Below are positions 39,159 to 48,431 of a stretch of DNA of 64,000 bases, in pieces. This stretch comes from Gammaproteobacteria bacterium UBA2679 (GTDB lineage: Bacteria > Pseudomonadota > Gammaproteobacteria > Pseudomonadales > Oleiphilaceae). The stretch lies in the NCBI GenBank assembly GCA_002354735.1, contig DEMD01000014.1, positions 62,001-126,000 of the forward strand. Reading direction: 5' to 3'. Under the pieces are notes generated by a model. The model was not told the origin of the DNA. It searched no databases and was given only the letters and a program-made list of their open reading frames with translations. Positions within the stretch are counted from its first letter, which is position 1, and the number at the start of each line of letters is the position of its first letter. Made by a program: the position numbers and the translations under genes.

Positions 39159-40385
39159 ATGGATACGGAAATTATGCTCGGCGTTGGCATGTTCACTGTC
39201 ATCGTTCTGAGCCTCGTGGCAGTCATTCTGATTGCGCGATCTCGCCTGGTCAGCACCGGCGACGTCAAGATCATCGTCAACGATGATCCCAAGAGCGCCA
39301 TTACGACGGAAGCCGGTGGCAAATTGCTGCAGACACTGGCGAACGAGGGCATGTTCCTGTCGTCAGCCTGTGGCGGCGGCGGAACCTGCGCGCAATGCAA
39401 GTGCAAGGTGCTGGACGGTGGCGGCGGCATGCTGCCAACGGAAAAGACTCACTTCACCAACCGTGAGGAACGTGAAGGCTGGCGGCTGGCCTGTCAGGTC
39501 AGCGTCAAGCAGGACATGAAAATTGAAGTGCCTGAAGAGGTGTTCGGCGTCAAGAAGTGGGAATGCGAAGTCGTTTCCAACCATAACGTCGCCACCTTTA
39601 TCAAGGAGCTCGTGTTGCAGTTGCCTGAAGGCGAGAATGTCGACTTCCGCGCTGGTGGTTACGTTCAGCTCGAGGCACCCCCGTACGAAGTGCACTTCAA
39701 GGACTTTGAGATCGAAGAGCGCTTCCGGGAAGACTGGGACAAGCACAATATCTGGCAGTACAAGGCCGTCAACAAGGAGCCTGTCATTCGGGCCTACTCG
39801 ATGGCGAACTATCCGGATGAAAAAGGTGTGTTGAAGTTCAACATCCGAATCGCGACGCCACCTCCTGGTTCGGATCACCCGCCAGGCCTGATGTCTTCAT
39901 GGGTGTTCTCATTGAAGCCGGGCGACAAGGTAACGGTGTTCGGTCCTTTCGGTGAGTTCTTCGCCAAGGAGACCGGCGCGGAGATGATATTCGTTGGCGG
40001 TGGTGCGGGCATGGCACCGATGCGTGCGCACCTGTTCGATCAGCTGCGTCGCATTCATTCAAAGCGGAAGATCTCCTTCTGGTACGGTGCGCGAAGCAAG
40101 CGCGAAATGTTCTACGTAAAGGATTTCGACGATCTTGCGGCCGAAAACGAGAACTTCGAGTGGCACGTTGCGCTCTCCGATCCGCTGCCCGAAGACAACT
40201 GGGAAGGCCCAACTGGCTTCATTCACAACGTCCTGCTGGAAAACTATCTGAAGAACCACCCGGCACCGGAAGATTGTGAGTTCTATATGTGCGGGCCGCC
40301 GATGATGAACGCTGCCGTAATCAAGATGCTCAAGGATCTCGGTGTCGAAGAAGAGAACATCATGCTCGACGACTTCGGAGGCTGA
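39159..40385 (+). CDS. nqrF: Na+-NQR subunit F, NADH-oxidising flavoprotein
   Basis: 408 aa entry subunit: N-terminal TM (~5-24), ferredoxin domain with [15 protein letters not shown] and a later Cys in WRLACQ, then an FAD domain (RAYSMANYP) and an NADH domain ([21 protein letters not shown], terminal LDDFGG). It oxidises NADH at FAD and passes electrons through the 2Fe-2S centre to the membrane subunits. An intrinsic terminator begins 19 nt after the stop. Confidence 0.97.
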   Translation: MDTEIMLGVGMFTVIVLSLVAVILIARSRLVSTGDVKIIVNDDPKSAITTEAGGKLLQTLANEGMFLSSACGGGGTCAQCKCKVLDGGGGMLPTEKTHFTNREEREGWRLACQVSVKQDMKIEVPEEVFGVKKWECEVVSNHNVATFIKELVLQLPEGENVDFRAGGYVQLEAPPYEVHFKDFEIEERFREDWDKHNIWQYKAVNKEPVIRAYSMANYPDEKGVLKFNIRIATPPPGSDHPPGLMSSWVFSLKPGDKVTVFGPFGEFFAKETGAEMIFVGGGAGMAPMRAHLFDQLRRIHSKRKISFWYGARSKREMFYVKDFDDLAAENENFEWHVALSDPLPEDNWEGPTGFIHNVLLENYLKNHPAPEDCEFYMCGPPMMNAAVIKMLKDLGVEEENIMLDDFGG

Positions 40386-41525
40386 TTGACAGTTACGACT
40401 TTGAAGCAGGCGCAAGCCTGCTTTTTTTATTGTTCGTTTCTCATTCGTGGCGCTGCCAGGCTGCCTCGGTATCTCGGACTGATCACTGTGCTCGTGCTGA
40501 CGGCAGCCTGCGACGGCGCAGCGCCAGATAAGGTAGGTGCCTCCGCAGCTACTGCGCAGGAGGCCCTGCGAGAGGTGTCCGGTCCCATCATGGGCACACA
40601 GTACTCGGTAAAGTGGACGGGCGAGTTCTTTACTGACGCCAAGCGCGTCATCCACACAGAACTGGAGCGAATCAATTCGCTCATGTCCACCTACGACCCG
40701 TCTTCGGAACTGTCGCGTTTCAACCAGAGCCCGGTCGGTGAATGGTTCGAAATTTCACCGGAAACGCTTGCGACCATGAAGGTTGCCAGGGAGGTAAATC
40801 AGGCCTCAGGTGGTGCTCTCGATGTCACAGTCGGCGCTCTGGTCAATCTTTGGGGCTTCGGCCCGGAAGGACGGGTCACCCATGAGCCCTCGCAGGCAGA
40901 TATCGACAAGGCGCGAGAGCGCTCGGGCTTTGATAAACTTGAGCTGGATTTAGAGCGTTCACGCATCCGCAAGACTTCAGACATCTATGTCGATCTTTCA
41001 GCGGTCGCCAAGGGCTACGCAGTCGACAAGGTCGCTGAACTGCTCGAAAGCAAAGGCATCAGCGACTATCTCGTAGATATCGGCGGCGAACTGCGAATGT
41101 CTGGCCACAAGCCGGATGGCTCGCAATGGCGAATTGCCATCGAAGCACCGAAAATCGAAATCAGGGAGATCTTCAAGATTTTCTCCTTCGATAAAGCTGC
41201 CATCGCAACTTCTGGCGACTACCGTAACTATTTCGAGCAAGACGGTGTTCGCTATTCGCACACCATAGACCCACGTAGCGGCCGCCCGATACAGCACGCG
41301 CTCGTTTCCGTCAGCATCGTCTCGGATCAATCTGCAGTTGCGGACGCCTGGGCCACGGCATTGATGGCGGTAGGCCCTGAAACTGCGAAAACGCTTTCAC
41401 AGTCACATAATCTTGCTGTATTGCTTATAATGATGGGGAGTAAAGGCTTCGAAACCTGGACTTCACCGCGGCTCGAGGCCCTGCAGAGCGAGCAGCCTGT
41501 CGAGCCAGCGGCAGATCAGCGCTAG
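40386..41525 (+). CDS. apbE: ApbE, FMN transferase for NqrB/NqrC
   Basis: 379 aa from TTG 40386. It moves FMN from FAD to Thr of NqrB and NqrC and acts in the periplasm as a lipoprotein. A hydrophobic stretch YLGLITVLVLTAAC ends in a lipobox-like Cys42. Catalytic-domain motifs are GPIMGTQYSVKW, GGALDVTVGALVNLWGFGP, DLSAVAKGYAVDKVAELL, DIGGELR and HTIDPRSGRP. The start is problematic. No ATG, GTG or TTG exists in frame between 40386 and the hydrophobic core. The TTG has GGAGG only 4 nt upstream and places a strong terminator within the first 15 codons; a rare ATT start at 40443 would give a more normal lipoprotein signal. Confidence 0.9.
   Translation: MTVTTLKQAQACFFYCSFLIRGAARLPRYLGLITVLVLTAACDGAAPDKVGASAATAQEALREVSGPIMGTQYSVKWTGEFFTDAKRVIHTELERINSLMSTYDPSSELSRFNQSPVGEWFEISPETLATMKVAREVNQASGGALDVTVGALVNLWGFGPEGRVTHEPSQADIDKARERSGFDKLELDLERSRIRKTSDIYVDLSAVAKGYAVDKVAELLESKGISDYLVDIGGELRMSGHKPDGSQWRIAIEAPKIEIREIFKIFSFDKAAIATSGDYRNYFEQDGVRYSHTIDPRSGRPIQHALVSVSIVSDQSAVADAWATALMAVGPETAKTLSQSHNLAVLLIMMGSKGFETWTSPRLEALQSEQPVEPAADQR
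40404..40428 (+). terminator. Intrinsic terminator after nqrF
   Basis: AGCAGGC, a GCAA tetraloop and GCCTGCT lead into a T7 tract. It lies 19 nt after the nqrF stop and, if apbE starts at TTG 40386, inside the apbE coding sequence. It probably limits read-through into apbE-nqrM-sthA. Confidence 0.85.
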
Positions 41526-41576
41526 TAGGCAGATTAACCAGACAGGTCGCTAGGCACTCAGTCTTAGGAGGAACAC

Positions 41577-41759
41577 ATGCAAACTTTTCTGATCGTTCTC
41601 GGCGCTATGCTTGTACTGATGGCATTGATGTCGGTAGGTGTATTGCTCGGCCGCAAGCCCATTACCGGTAGCTGCGGCGGCATGAGCGCCCTGGGTATGG
41701 AAACAGAATGCGATGTCTGCGGTGGCAACAAGAACCGCTGCGAGAAGGAAAACGCCTGA
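41577..41759 (+). CDS. nqrM: NqrM, Na+-NQR maturation protein
   Basis: 60 aa small membrane protein (DUF539). One TM (~4-24) is followed by a Cys-rich tail with Cys33, 45, 48 and 55 in SCGGM, ECDVCGG and RCEKE. In Vibrio and Klebsiella it delivers iron to the NqrD/NqrE centre. AGGAGG lies 5 nt before the ATG. It completes the Nqr assembly set with apbE; sthA starts 1 nt after its stop. Confidence 0.95.
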   Translation: MQTFLIVLGAMLVLMALMSVGVLLGRKPITGSCGGMSALGMETECDVCGGNKNRCEKENA

Positions 41760-41760
41760 G

Positions 41761-43155
41761 ATGGCAGAGCATACTTATGACGTAGTCGTCATAGGCGCCG
41801 GGCCTGCGGGCGAGGGCGCTGCCATGAGCGCGGCAAAGCACGGTCGTCGTGTCGCCGTCATCGAAGACAAGAAGCAGGTCGGCGGTAACTGTGCCCATCG
41901 CGGCACCATTCCGTCGAAGGCTCTACGTCATAATGTCAGACAGATTATTCAGTTCAATACCAATCCCATGTTCAGGGATATTGGTGAGCCGCGGTGGTTC
42001 TCTTTTCCACGCGTGCTCAAGGACGCTGAACGCGTCATTGCCAAACAGGTCAAGCTCAGAACCGGTTTCTACGCCCGTAACCGGGTAGATCTGTATCATG
42101 GCAAAGCCTTCCTGTTGGACGAGCATCGCATCGAGGTGCGTGGTGCCGGCACGGCCAATGATGTGCTTGTCGCCAAGGAAATCGTCATTGCGACGGGCTC
42201 TCGCCCTTATCAGCCGCCGGATATCGATTTCAATCATCGCCGCATCTACTGCAGCGACAGCATTCTCAAGCTTGGCCATACGCCACGTACGCTCATCATC
42301 TATGGTGCTGGCGTCATCGGGTCGGAATATGCGTCGATTTTCGTGGGGCTCGGCGTCAAGGTCGACCTGATCAATCCCGGCTCAAAGCTGCTGAGTTTTC
42401 TCGACGATGAAATCTCCGACGCGCTGAGTTACCACCTGCGCGATAACGGCGTGCTGATGCGCCACAATGAGGAGTACGAGTCAGTCGAAGGTAACGAAAC
42501 CGGCGTCATTCTCACCATGAAATCCGGCAAGAAGATTCGTGCCGATGCGTTTCTCTGGTGCAACGGCCGCTCGGGCAACACGGAGAAGCTTGGGCTGGAA
42601 AACGTTGGTCTCGAGTGTAACTCCAGAGGTCAGCTCAAGGTGGATGACCATTACCGAACGGAAGTCCCTCACATTTACGCCGTAGGTGATGTCATCGGAT
42701 ATCCCTCCCTGGCCAGTGCCGCTTATGATCAGGGTCGGTCGGCAGCCTCGGATCTGGTTTCGGATGCCTATTTCCGCTTTGTCGACGACGTCCCGACTGG
42801 TATCTATACAATCCCCGAAATCAGTTCAGTCGGTAAGACAGAAGCCGAGCTGACCGCCCAACGTGTCCCTTATGAAGTCGGGCAAGCCTTCTTCAAGCAC
42901 CTGGCACGGGCGCAGATCACCGGGGATACGGTTGGTATGCTGAAAATTTTGTTCCATCGCGAAACGAAGCAGTTGCTGGGTATTCACTGCTTCGGCGACC
43001 AGGCCTCGGAGATCGTCCACATCGGTCAGGCCATCATGAGTCAGCCGGGAGAGCTGAACACCCTCGACTACTTCATCAACACGACCTTCAATTATCCCAC
43101 CATGGCTGAAGCGTATCGCGTGGCGGCGCTCAATGGCCTGAACCGGATTTTCTAG
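41761..43155 (+). CDS. sthA: Soluble pyridine nucleotide transhydrogenase
   Basis: 464 aa FAD enzyme that interconverts NADPH and NADH. ATG 41761 ([17 protein letters not shown]) is the conserved start; the frame opens earlier within nqrM. The FAD fold is [11 protein letters not shown]. The active-site region [17 protein letters not shown] has a single Cys in place of the CxxxxC disulfide, as is normal for SthA. The NAD fold is [12 protein letters not shown] and the C-terminal dimer motif [20 protein letters not shown]. It couples NADPH balance to the adjacent NADH-driven sodium pump. It shares the CTAG stop palindrome with the converging next gene (4-bp overlap). Confidence 0.95.
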   Translation: MAEHTYDVVVIGAGPAGEGAAMSAAKHGRRVAVIEDKKQVGGNCAHRGTIPSKALRHNVRQIIQFNTNPMFRDIGEPRWFSFPRVLKDAERVIAKQVKLRTGFYARNRVDLYHGKAFLLDEHRIEVRGAGTANDVLVAKEIVIATGSRPYQPPDIDFNHRRIYCSDSILKLGHTPRTLIIYGAGVIGSEYASIFVGLGVKVDLINPGSKLLSFLDDEISDALSYHLRDNGVLMRHNEEYESVEGNETGVILTMKSGKKIRADAFLWCNGRSGNTEKLGLENVGLECNSRGQLKVDDHYRTEVPHIYAVGDVIGYPSLASAAYDQGRSAASDLVSDAYFRFVDDVPTGIYTIPEISSVGKTEAELTAQRVPYEVGQAFFKHLARAQITGDTVGMLKILFHRETKQLLGIHCFGDQASEIVHIGQAIMSQPGELNTLDYFINTTFNYPTMAEAYRVAALNGLNRIF

Positions 43156-43916
43156 AAGCGATCCTGCAGAATCTGCTGCATTCGCAGCGGATAGTCTGTG
43201 ATGACGGAGTCTACGCCGGCGTCACAGACGCGTTGCCAGTCCTGACTGGCGTTTACCGTCCAGGTGGAAACTGCCAGGCCTTTCGCCCGTAGCTGATCCA
43301 CCACTTCGCGACTGACCATCTGATGATTCAGGGCAACAATATCGTATGGGGGCGATGGCGTCTTCAGGAGGGCTTGCAGGACTTTCTCGACTTCGACCGC
43401 CAGTCCCTGCCGTAACCCCTTCACGCCTGCCTTCTGCACTAATTGCGGTACCAGTGGATGAAAGCTGGTGACCACACACTTTTCGAGCAGGTTCGGCGGG
43501 AGTTCACCGAGCATGGTGGTCAGCTGATCACACAGCCGCATCAAGGTATTTGTGTCGGTCGATTTAACCTCCAACTGCACCTGCTCGACAGAGTCAGGCG
43601 CTTGTAAGAGTAGGTCGAGCACATCCTTCAGGGCAGGAATATGGCACTCCACCGGCCATGGCGGCCCCACCTTTCGGGCATCCAGCGTCACCAGTTCAGC
43701 CAGGGTTCTGTCAGCAGCTCGCCCGCTGACGCCGCAGGTTCTGGCAAGGTCCTCGTCATGAAGAATATAGATTTCATTATCGGAAGAGAGCTGCAGGTCG
43801 AACTCGAAGCTGTGGATGCCGTTTCGCCAGGCCCATTCGAAACCCTGCAAGGTATTTTCCGGCGCTTCGCCTCTCGCTCCGCGATGGCCAATCAGTATCG
43901 GTGTGCTCTGTGTCAT
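43152..43916 (-). CDS. ugpQ: Glycerophosphodiester phosphodiesterase
   Basis: 254 aa cytoplasmic GDPD-family TIM barrel. The catalytic start is [18 protein letters not shown], followed by [24 protein letters not shown] (metal ligands in E-x-D and the second His). The end is [12 protein letters not shown]. It releases glycerol-3-phosphate from glycerophosphodiesters. No signal peptide, so UgpQ-like rather than GlpQ-like. The start overlaps the stop of the upstream DUF2062 gene (ATGA). Confidence 0.9.
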   Translation of the reverse strand: MTQSTPILIGHRGARGEAPENTLQGFEWAWRNGIHSFEFDLQLSSDNEIYILHDEDLARTCGVSGRAADRTLAELVTLDARKVGPPWPVECHIPALKDVLDLLLQAPDSVEQVQLEVKSTDTNTLMRLCDQLTTMLGELPPNLLEKCVVTSFHPLVPQLVQKAGVKGLRQGLAVEVEKVLQALLKTPSPPYDIVALNHQMVSREVVDQLRAKGLAVSTWTVNASQDWQRVCDAGVDSVITDYPLRMQQILQDRF

Positions 43917-44458
43917 GGGCGCTCCGTTTCGTCCTGGGGTTCAGCCTTGCGTCGCTGTCGTCTCGCTTTCCAGCTTTGGGCGATGGCCCGGCGCCACAGC
44001 AGGTCAATAGCAAAGTACCCGCCTACACTGGCCACGACGGCAACAACGAAAGATCCTAGATAGAGCGGCGCGCCGATATCACCGAGCTTGTTGAGAAACC
44101 AGTCCATGGTTGGCTCGAAAGCGAAGGGTTGCGGCTCCATGCCCAACAGCCAGGCGCCAATGACATAGTTGGCATAGAACAGCGGCGGCATGGTCAGTGG
44201 ATTGCTGATCCAGACGAGGGCGCACGACAGGGGCAAATTGCTGCGCAGCCAGATGGACACGAAGCCTGCAAACGCCATCTGGGCTGGCATGGGAATGAAG
44301 GCCCAGAACAGCCCATTGAGAAACGCGCGGGATACTGAGCGGCGGTTGATATGCCAGAGGTTCGGATCATGCAGCACATCGCCCAGAAAATGGAGCGACT
44401 TGTTCGACTGGATCTTCTCCGGACTCGGCATCCATTTCTTGATGAGCTTCTTGGGCAT
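43913..44458 (-). CDS. DUF2062 membrane protein
   Basis: 181 aa, start at ATG 44458 (MPKKLIKKWMPSPEKI), which matches the usual family N-terminus; the frame opens at 44557. The conserved block LHDPNLWHINRRSVSRAF is followed by three hydrophobic segments (~50-70, ~82-104, ~135-158) and WISNPLTMPPLFYANYVIG. It has a basic C-terminal tail. Function unknown. In Pseudomonas it also lies beside comEC and the GDPD gene. It is divergent from comEC by ~113 bp. Confidence 0.85.
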   Translation of the reverse strand: MPKKLIKKWMPSPEKIQSNKSLHFLGDVLHDPNLWHINRRSVSRAFLNGLFWAFIPMPAQMAFAGFVSIWLRSNLPLSCALVWISNPLTMPPLFYANYVIGAWLLGMEPQPFAFEPTMDWFLNKLGDIGAPLYLGSFVVAVVASVGGYFAIDLLWRRAIAQSWKARRQRRKAEPQDETERP

Positions 44459-44571
44459 GGTCTGCGATGATTTCGAATGACAGTGATTTTGAGAGCCGGT
44501 GTTGCTGGCCGATACCATAGCAGCGACTTTCAATTTAGAATAGCAGCGAATGCACAAGTTTTACGAACAGG

Positions 44572-47184
44572 ATGTTCGATATGCGCACATGGATAGTGCT
44601 GCATCTGGCTGCCTTCGTTCTGGTGTTTGTATGCGCACCAGAGCTGGTCGGTCAGGCGCCGCAGTGGGCGATGCTGCCCGCGTTTCTCAGTTTACTTGCC
44701 CTCCTGGGGTATCGCCTGCTGGCCAGGCGCTGCCGATCTACCGCTCACAGGCGTCTGCCGGGTGCTCTCAAGCTATCGCGGCTGGTGTTTCTGCTCCTGA
44801 TTGCGCTCGGTACCGGTGCCTTGCATGGCGGCCTTCGCCTACAGCCTTATAGCGCTATGGCCATGACCGACGGCGCGGTGGAGCAATTGGCTGCCGGAGG
44901 TCGTCTTGCTGTTGCAGGGTACTTCTGCGCGCTGGATTTGGACAGCGAACGTAAGCTCATTGCCGGAGCATTCATGAAACGCCCGCGAGTAGTGCGGATT
45001 TGTTTCGACGTCGAGCGCAGCCCTTCCGTCAGCTTACTTGAGGGCCGTCGTATCCTGCTCGAATGCAGCGGCTGCGCCAGACCGCAGCCCGGCCAGCCTT
45101 ATCAGCTGCAGATCGATCTGCTAACAGACAAACGAGCGCTGCCGGTTAAAAGTGCGCTGGAGCTGCGAGTCGAGCGCTACAGGGCGCTGAGCCAGGGCGG
45201 ACCTGTGCGAGCGAAGCTATTGACTGCGCAGCCAGATTCGTCGCTGCCGGCGAGGGTATCGCAGCGCCTACGGGCCGAAGCTCGGCAGGCGCTCATGGCC
45301 ACGGTGGCGGATTCGCGCCATCTCGAAAGCTATCACGCCCTGTTCCTGGGCGATCGAACTGGCTTCAGCTATCAGCAGCGTGACGCCCTGTCGGTATCAG
45401 GTCTGTCTCATCTCATGGTGATTTCCGGGCTGCACGTCGGGCTGATGGCAGGCTTCGTTACACTCACGCTAAGGCTGGCAGCCAGGCTCTTCAAGCTTCC
45501 AGCCTGGCGTGTGCCGGTCTATCTGGGCACGGTGCTCAGTCTTCTCGGCTACCTCTGGCTGGTAGACTACGCAGTGCCAGTGCTGCGCGCGACGATCATG
45601 GCGCTGCTCTTCATCGCGTTGACACTGCAGCGGCGGCGAATTCCGGTGACCGATTACTGGCTGATCACGCTCACCGCCTGCCTGTTTTTTGACCCCTTCG
45701 CCTTTATCAGCGCCGGCTTCTGGCTGTCGTTCGGGGCGGTGGCTGTCATCGCACTTGTGATGTCTGGACGTCTCCGGCTGGGGCCAGCACCGGCTGAGGT
45801 GTCGTTGCCGACGAAACGCCGTCAGCGGCTACAGCAGCAATGGCAAGCGCTCAAGGCCTGGCTGGGCGCATTCTGGCGGGTGCAATGGCAGCTCTTTGCG
45901 ACACTGAGTGTGTTGTTGGCCGTGTTCTTTCAGCAGGTCAGTCTGGCCGGCCTGATAACAAACCTGGTTGCCATACCACTGGTCACACTACTACTAGTGC
46001 CTGTTGGTTTCCTGGCCCTGCTCACCAAGGTCTGGGCTGGAAGCTGGCCCCTGGTGCCGCTGCTTATCGATCTCACTGACACGCTGTTCGATGCATTCTG
46101 GGTCATCGTCAATAGCGGTGAGCACTTTCCCGTGGTTACGACGGAGCCGCTATCGCCTGGCGCACTTGGGCTCTTGCTGCTGCTGTCGGTGCCGACGCTC
46201 TGGTGCTGGCATATGCCATTCTCGCCATGGCTGCATGCGAGCAAGCTTCTACTCCTGACTGGCATGGTCACCACCGCCACCCGCAGCCCGGTGCCTGCAG
46301 AGGCAGAAGTATTCCGCTTTATCGTCTTTGATGTAGGGCAGGGGCATGCGGCCTTGTTGGACGATGGTGAGACGACGCTTCTGTTTGATACCGGGCCAGT
46401 TTTTCCCATCAGTAGCGGCTTCAGTGGCGGTCGATTAATTCCTGGCGGTGGTGGACGGCCCTTCAATCCGGCTGCCGATCAGATCCTGCCTTACCTGACG
46501 CAGCGGACGCGTGGAACTGAAGATGAAGCCCCTTTGAACGCGCGCCCGACTCTGGACTACCTCGTCGTGAGTCATGCAGATCACGACCATGCAGGTGGCA
46601 CGGATGTCTTGTTGCAGCATCTGGATGTGTCGAGACTGGTCAGCGGTGAACCGGACAAGCTCAACCGCATCCTGGCGGTCGATCACGCAGAGCGGCCAAA
46701 CCCTGCCAACCCACAAGCCGGGCCGGTGCACTTCGCTCAGTGTCTGGCGGGTCGGGGCTTCAGCTCCAGAGGATATCGTGTCGAGACGCTGTGGCCACTC
46801 AGCCCGGCGGAGGGGGCGAGGTTCGCAGGCAACGATCTGTCCTGTGTGCTCCGGGTAACCACGCCCTCCGGGAAAACCATCATGCTCACAGGCGATATCG
46901 AGAAGCCAGCGCTGCAGGCGATGGTCCGGCACTATAACGCAGCGCAGCGTCCGGGCAGCCTGCTGGATGTCGATATACTGGTGCTGCCCCACCACGGCAG
47001 CCGTTCGAGCTTTCTGCCCGCTTTCATAAGCGCAGTGACGCCTGAGCAGGCGATCGTGCCAGCAGGGGCCAATAACCGCTTTGGCCATCCGCATTCACAG
47101 CCTATAGATTGGCTTACCCGCCGCGGTGTGGAGATCTGGAATACCGGGACGCAGGGTTACTATGAGTTCACCGATCCCCTGTAA
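44572..47184 (+). CDS. comEC: ComEC/Rec2 family DNA uptake channel
   Basis: 870 aa polytopic protein. ATG 44572 or ATG 44581 (MRTWIVLHL) are possible starts. Order: N-terminal TMs and DUF4131-like OB region (~1-220), Competence channel domain (GLSHLMVISGLHVGL, YAVPVLRATIMALLF), then a C-terminal metallo-beta-lactamase domain (FDVGQGHAALL, VSHADHDHAGG, LPHHGSRSS). It carries single-stranded DNA across the inner membrane during natural transformation. An ~45-residue spacer (FSGGRLIPGGGGRPFN and onward) precedes the HxHxDH motif. Other competence genes are not in this window. Confidence 0.93.
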   Translation: MFDMRTWIVLHLAAFVLVFVCAPELVGQAPQWAMLPAFLSLLALLGYRLLARRCRSTAHRRLPGALKLSRLVFLLLIALGTGALHGGLRLQPYSAMAMTDGAVEQLAAGGRLAVAGYFCALDLDSERKLIAGAFMKRPRVVRICFDVERSPSVSLLEGRRILLECSGCARPQPGQPYQLQIDLLTDKRALPVKSALELRVERYRALSQGGPVRAKLLTAQPDSSLPARVSQRLRAEARQALMATVADSRHLESYHALFLGDRTGFSYQQRDALSVSGLSHLMVISGLHVGLMAGFVTLTLRLAARLFKLPAWRVPVYLGTVLSLLGYLWLVDYAVPVLRATIMALLFIALTLQRRRIPVTDYWLITLTACLFFDPFAFISAGFWLSFGAVAVIALVMSGRLRLGPAPAEVSLPTKRRQRLQQQWQALKAWLGAFWRVQWQLFATLSVLLAVFFQQVSLAGLITNLVAIPLVTLLLVPVGFLALLTKVWAGSWPLVPLLIDLTDTLFDAFWVIVNSGEHFPVVTTEPLSPGALGLLLLLSVPTLWCWHMPFSPWLHASKLLLLTGMVTTATRSPVPAEAEVFRFIVFDVGQGHAALLDDGETTLLFDTGPVFPISSGFSGGRLIPGGGGRPFNPAADQILPYLTQRTRGTEDEAPLNARPTLDYLVVSHADHDHAGGTDVLLQHLDVSRLVSGEPDKLNRILAVDHAERPNPANPQAGPVHFAQCLAGRGFSSRGYRVETLWPLSPAEGARFAGNDLSCVLRVTTPSGKTIMLTGDIEKPALQAMVRHYNAAQRPGSLLDVDILVLPHHGSRSSFLPAFISAVTPEQAIVPAGANNRFGHPHSQPIDWLTRRGVEIWNTGTQGYYEFTDPL

Positions 47185-47293
47185 GGAGGCTTACCAGGCC
47201 TGTGCGCAGAGATTAGTCTATGCTTCCAAAGCCTTACTTATGCTAGAGTGACCGCCGAATAATCGGCAGCTGAATTACGAACGGGAGAAAACA

Positions 47294-47929
47294 GTGCTGG
47301 AAATGCTCATGGCTGGCGGGTTCATCATGATACCCATCCTGCTCTGCTCAATAATTGCCTTCGCGATCATCCTCGAGCGCTTCTGGACGCTTCGCCACAG
47401 CAAGATCGTGCCTCAGGAAGTGATTAACGATGTGCTGGGCAAGCTCAAGAACAAGCAGCTCACTACACGCTACCTCAAGGACCTCAGAGACAAGGCGCCA
47501 ATCGGCCGTCTGCTCTCAACCGGTCTGCTCAACGCCAAACATGGCCGCGAGATCATGAAAGAAAGCATCGAGGAAGAAGCGAGCCATGTCGTTCACGACC
47601 TCGAGCAGTTTCTCACGGCGCTGGGTACGGTAGCTGCTGTAGCGCCATTGCTGGGTTTGCTCGGTACGGTCATCGGCATGATCGAAGTATTCGCCGAGAT
47701 CCAGATTGCCGGAGCCGGTAATACTCAGGCACTTGCCGGCGGTATATCTAAAGCACTGATCACTACAGCGGTTGGCCTGACTGTTGCCATTCCGGCGCTT
47801 GTTGCGCATCGCTACTTTCAGCGTCGGGTCGATGAAATCGTCGTCGAGCTCGAGCAGCGTTCGCTGAAGCTGGTCGAAGTCGTCCACGGTGAGCGTGAGG
47901 TGAACGAAGAGGGGACCGGCCCGCTGTGA
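47294..47929 (+). CDS. exbB: MotA/TolQ/ExbB proton channel protein
   Basis: 211 aa inner-membrane protein with three TM segments (~8-30, ~110-135, ~155-180). The conserved core is LGLLGTVIGMIEVFAEIQ and ISKALITTAVGLTVAIPALVAH. GTG start at 47294 with GGGAG 7 nt upstream. A TATGCTAG before it could be a -10. It is fused by GTGA to exbD. The pair probably converts proton flow into mechanical work. In this position next to lpxK and comEC the Pseudomonas pair is annotated TolQ/ExbB-like, and the partner transporter is uncertain. Confidence 0.9.
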   Translation: MLEMLMAGGFIMIPILLCSIIAFAIILERFWTLRHSKIVPQEVINDVLGKLKNKQLTTRYLKDLRDKAPIGRLLSTGLLNAKHGREIMKESIEEEASHVVHDLEQFLTALGTVAAVAPLLGLLGTVIGMIEVFAEIQIAGAGNTQALAGGISKALITTAVGLTVAIPALVAHRYFQRRVDEIVVELEQRSLKLVEVVHGEREVNEEGTGPL

Positions 47930-48384
47930 AGTTCAAGCGTCAACACAAGGAAGAGCTGTCGGTCAACCTGACTCCGCTAATCGACATTGTCTTTCTGCTG
48001 CTGATCTTTTTCATGGTATCGACGACCTTCACCAAGGAGTCGAGGCTTCAGATCGATCTGCCGAAGGCGTCCAGCGATCCGGTTGCTGCCGAAACCACAC
48101 AGCTCGAAGTGGTTATCGATCCCCAGGGCAAGTACCGGGTCAATGACCGGCTTCTGGTCAACAGTCAGCTCAACACGCTGAAGCGGGCGGTCGAGCAGCT
48201 CTCGGAAGGTAATTCGTCCCTGCCATTCATCATCACGGCAGATGCCCAGACGCCGCACGAGTTCGTGGTAAGGGCAATGGACGCTGCCGGTCAGCTCGGC
48301 TTCTCAAAGCTGAGTATCACCACTGCAGCGCAGGCGCCAGAAGATGACGCAGCTGGGGTCGATGGCGGTGCTGATGCTCAGTAA
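47926..48384 (+). CDS. exbD: ExbD/TolR family protein
   Basis: 152 aa with one N-terminal TM (~17-36). It carries the key motif LTPLIDIVFLLLIFFMV, where the Asp in the TM start is the proton-carrying residue. A periplasmic ExbD domain follows (FIITADAQTPHEFVVRAMDAAGQLGF). The C-terminal ~20 residues are acidic and Ala-rich. GTG start overlaps the exbB stop by 4 bp. Confidence 0.92.
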   Translation: MKFKRQHKEELSVNLTPLIDIVFLLLIFFMVSTTFTKESRLQIDLPKASSDPVAAETTQLEVVIDPQGKYRVNDRLLVNSQLNTLKRAVEQLSEGNSSLPFIITADAQTPHEFVVRAMDAAGQLGFSKLSITTAAQAPEDDAAGVDGGADAQ

Positions 48385-48431
48385 GGTCATCAGCATTTTC
48401 GTAATCCGTAGTGTTGCCAGGTGGACCCGTA

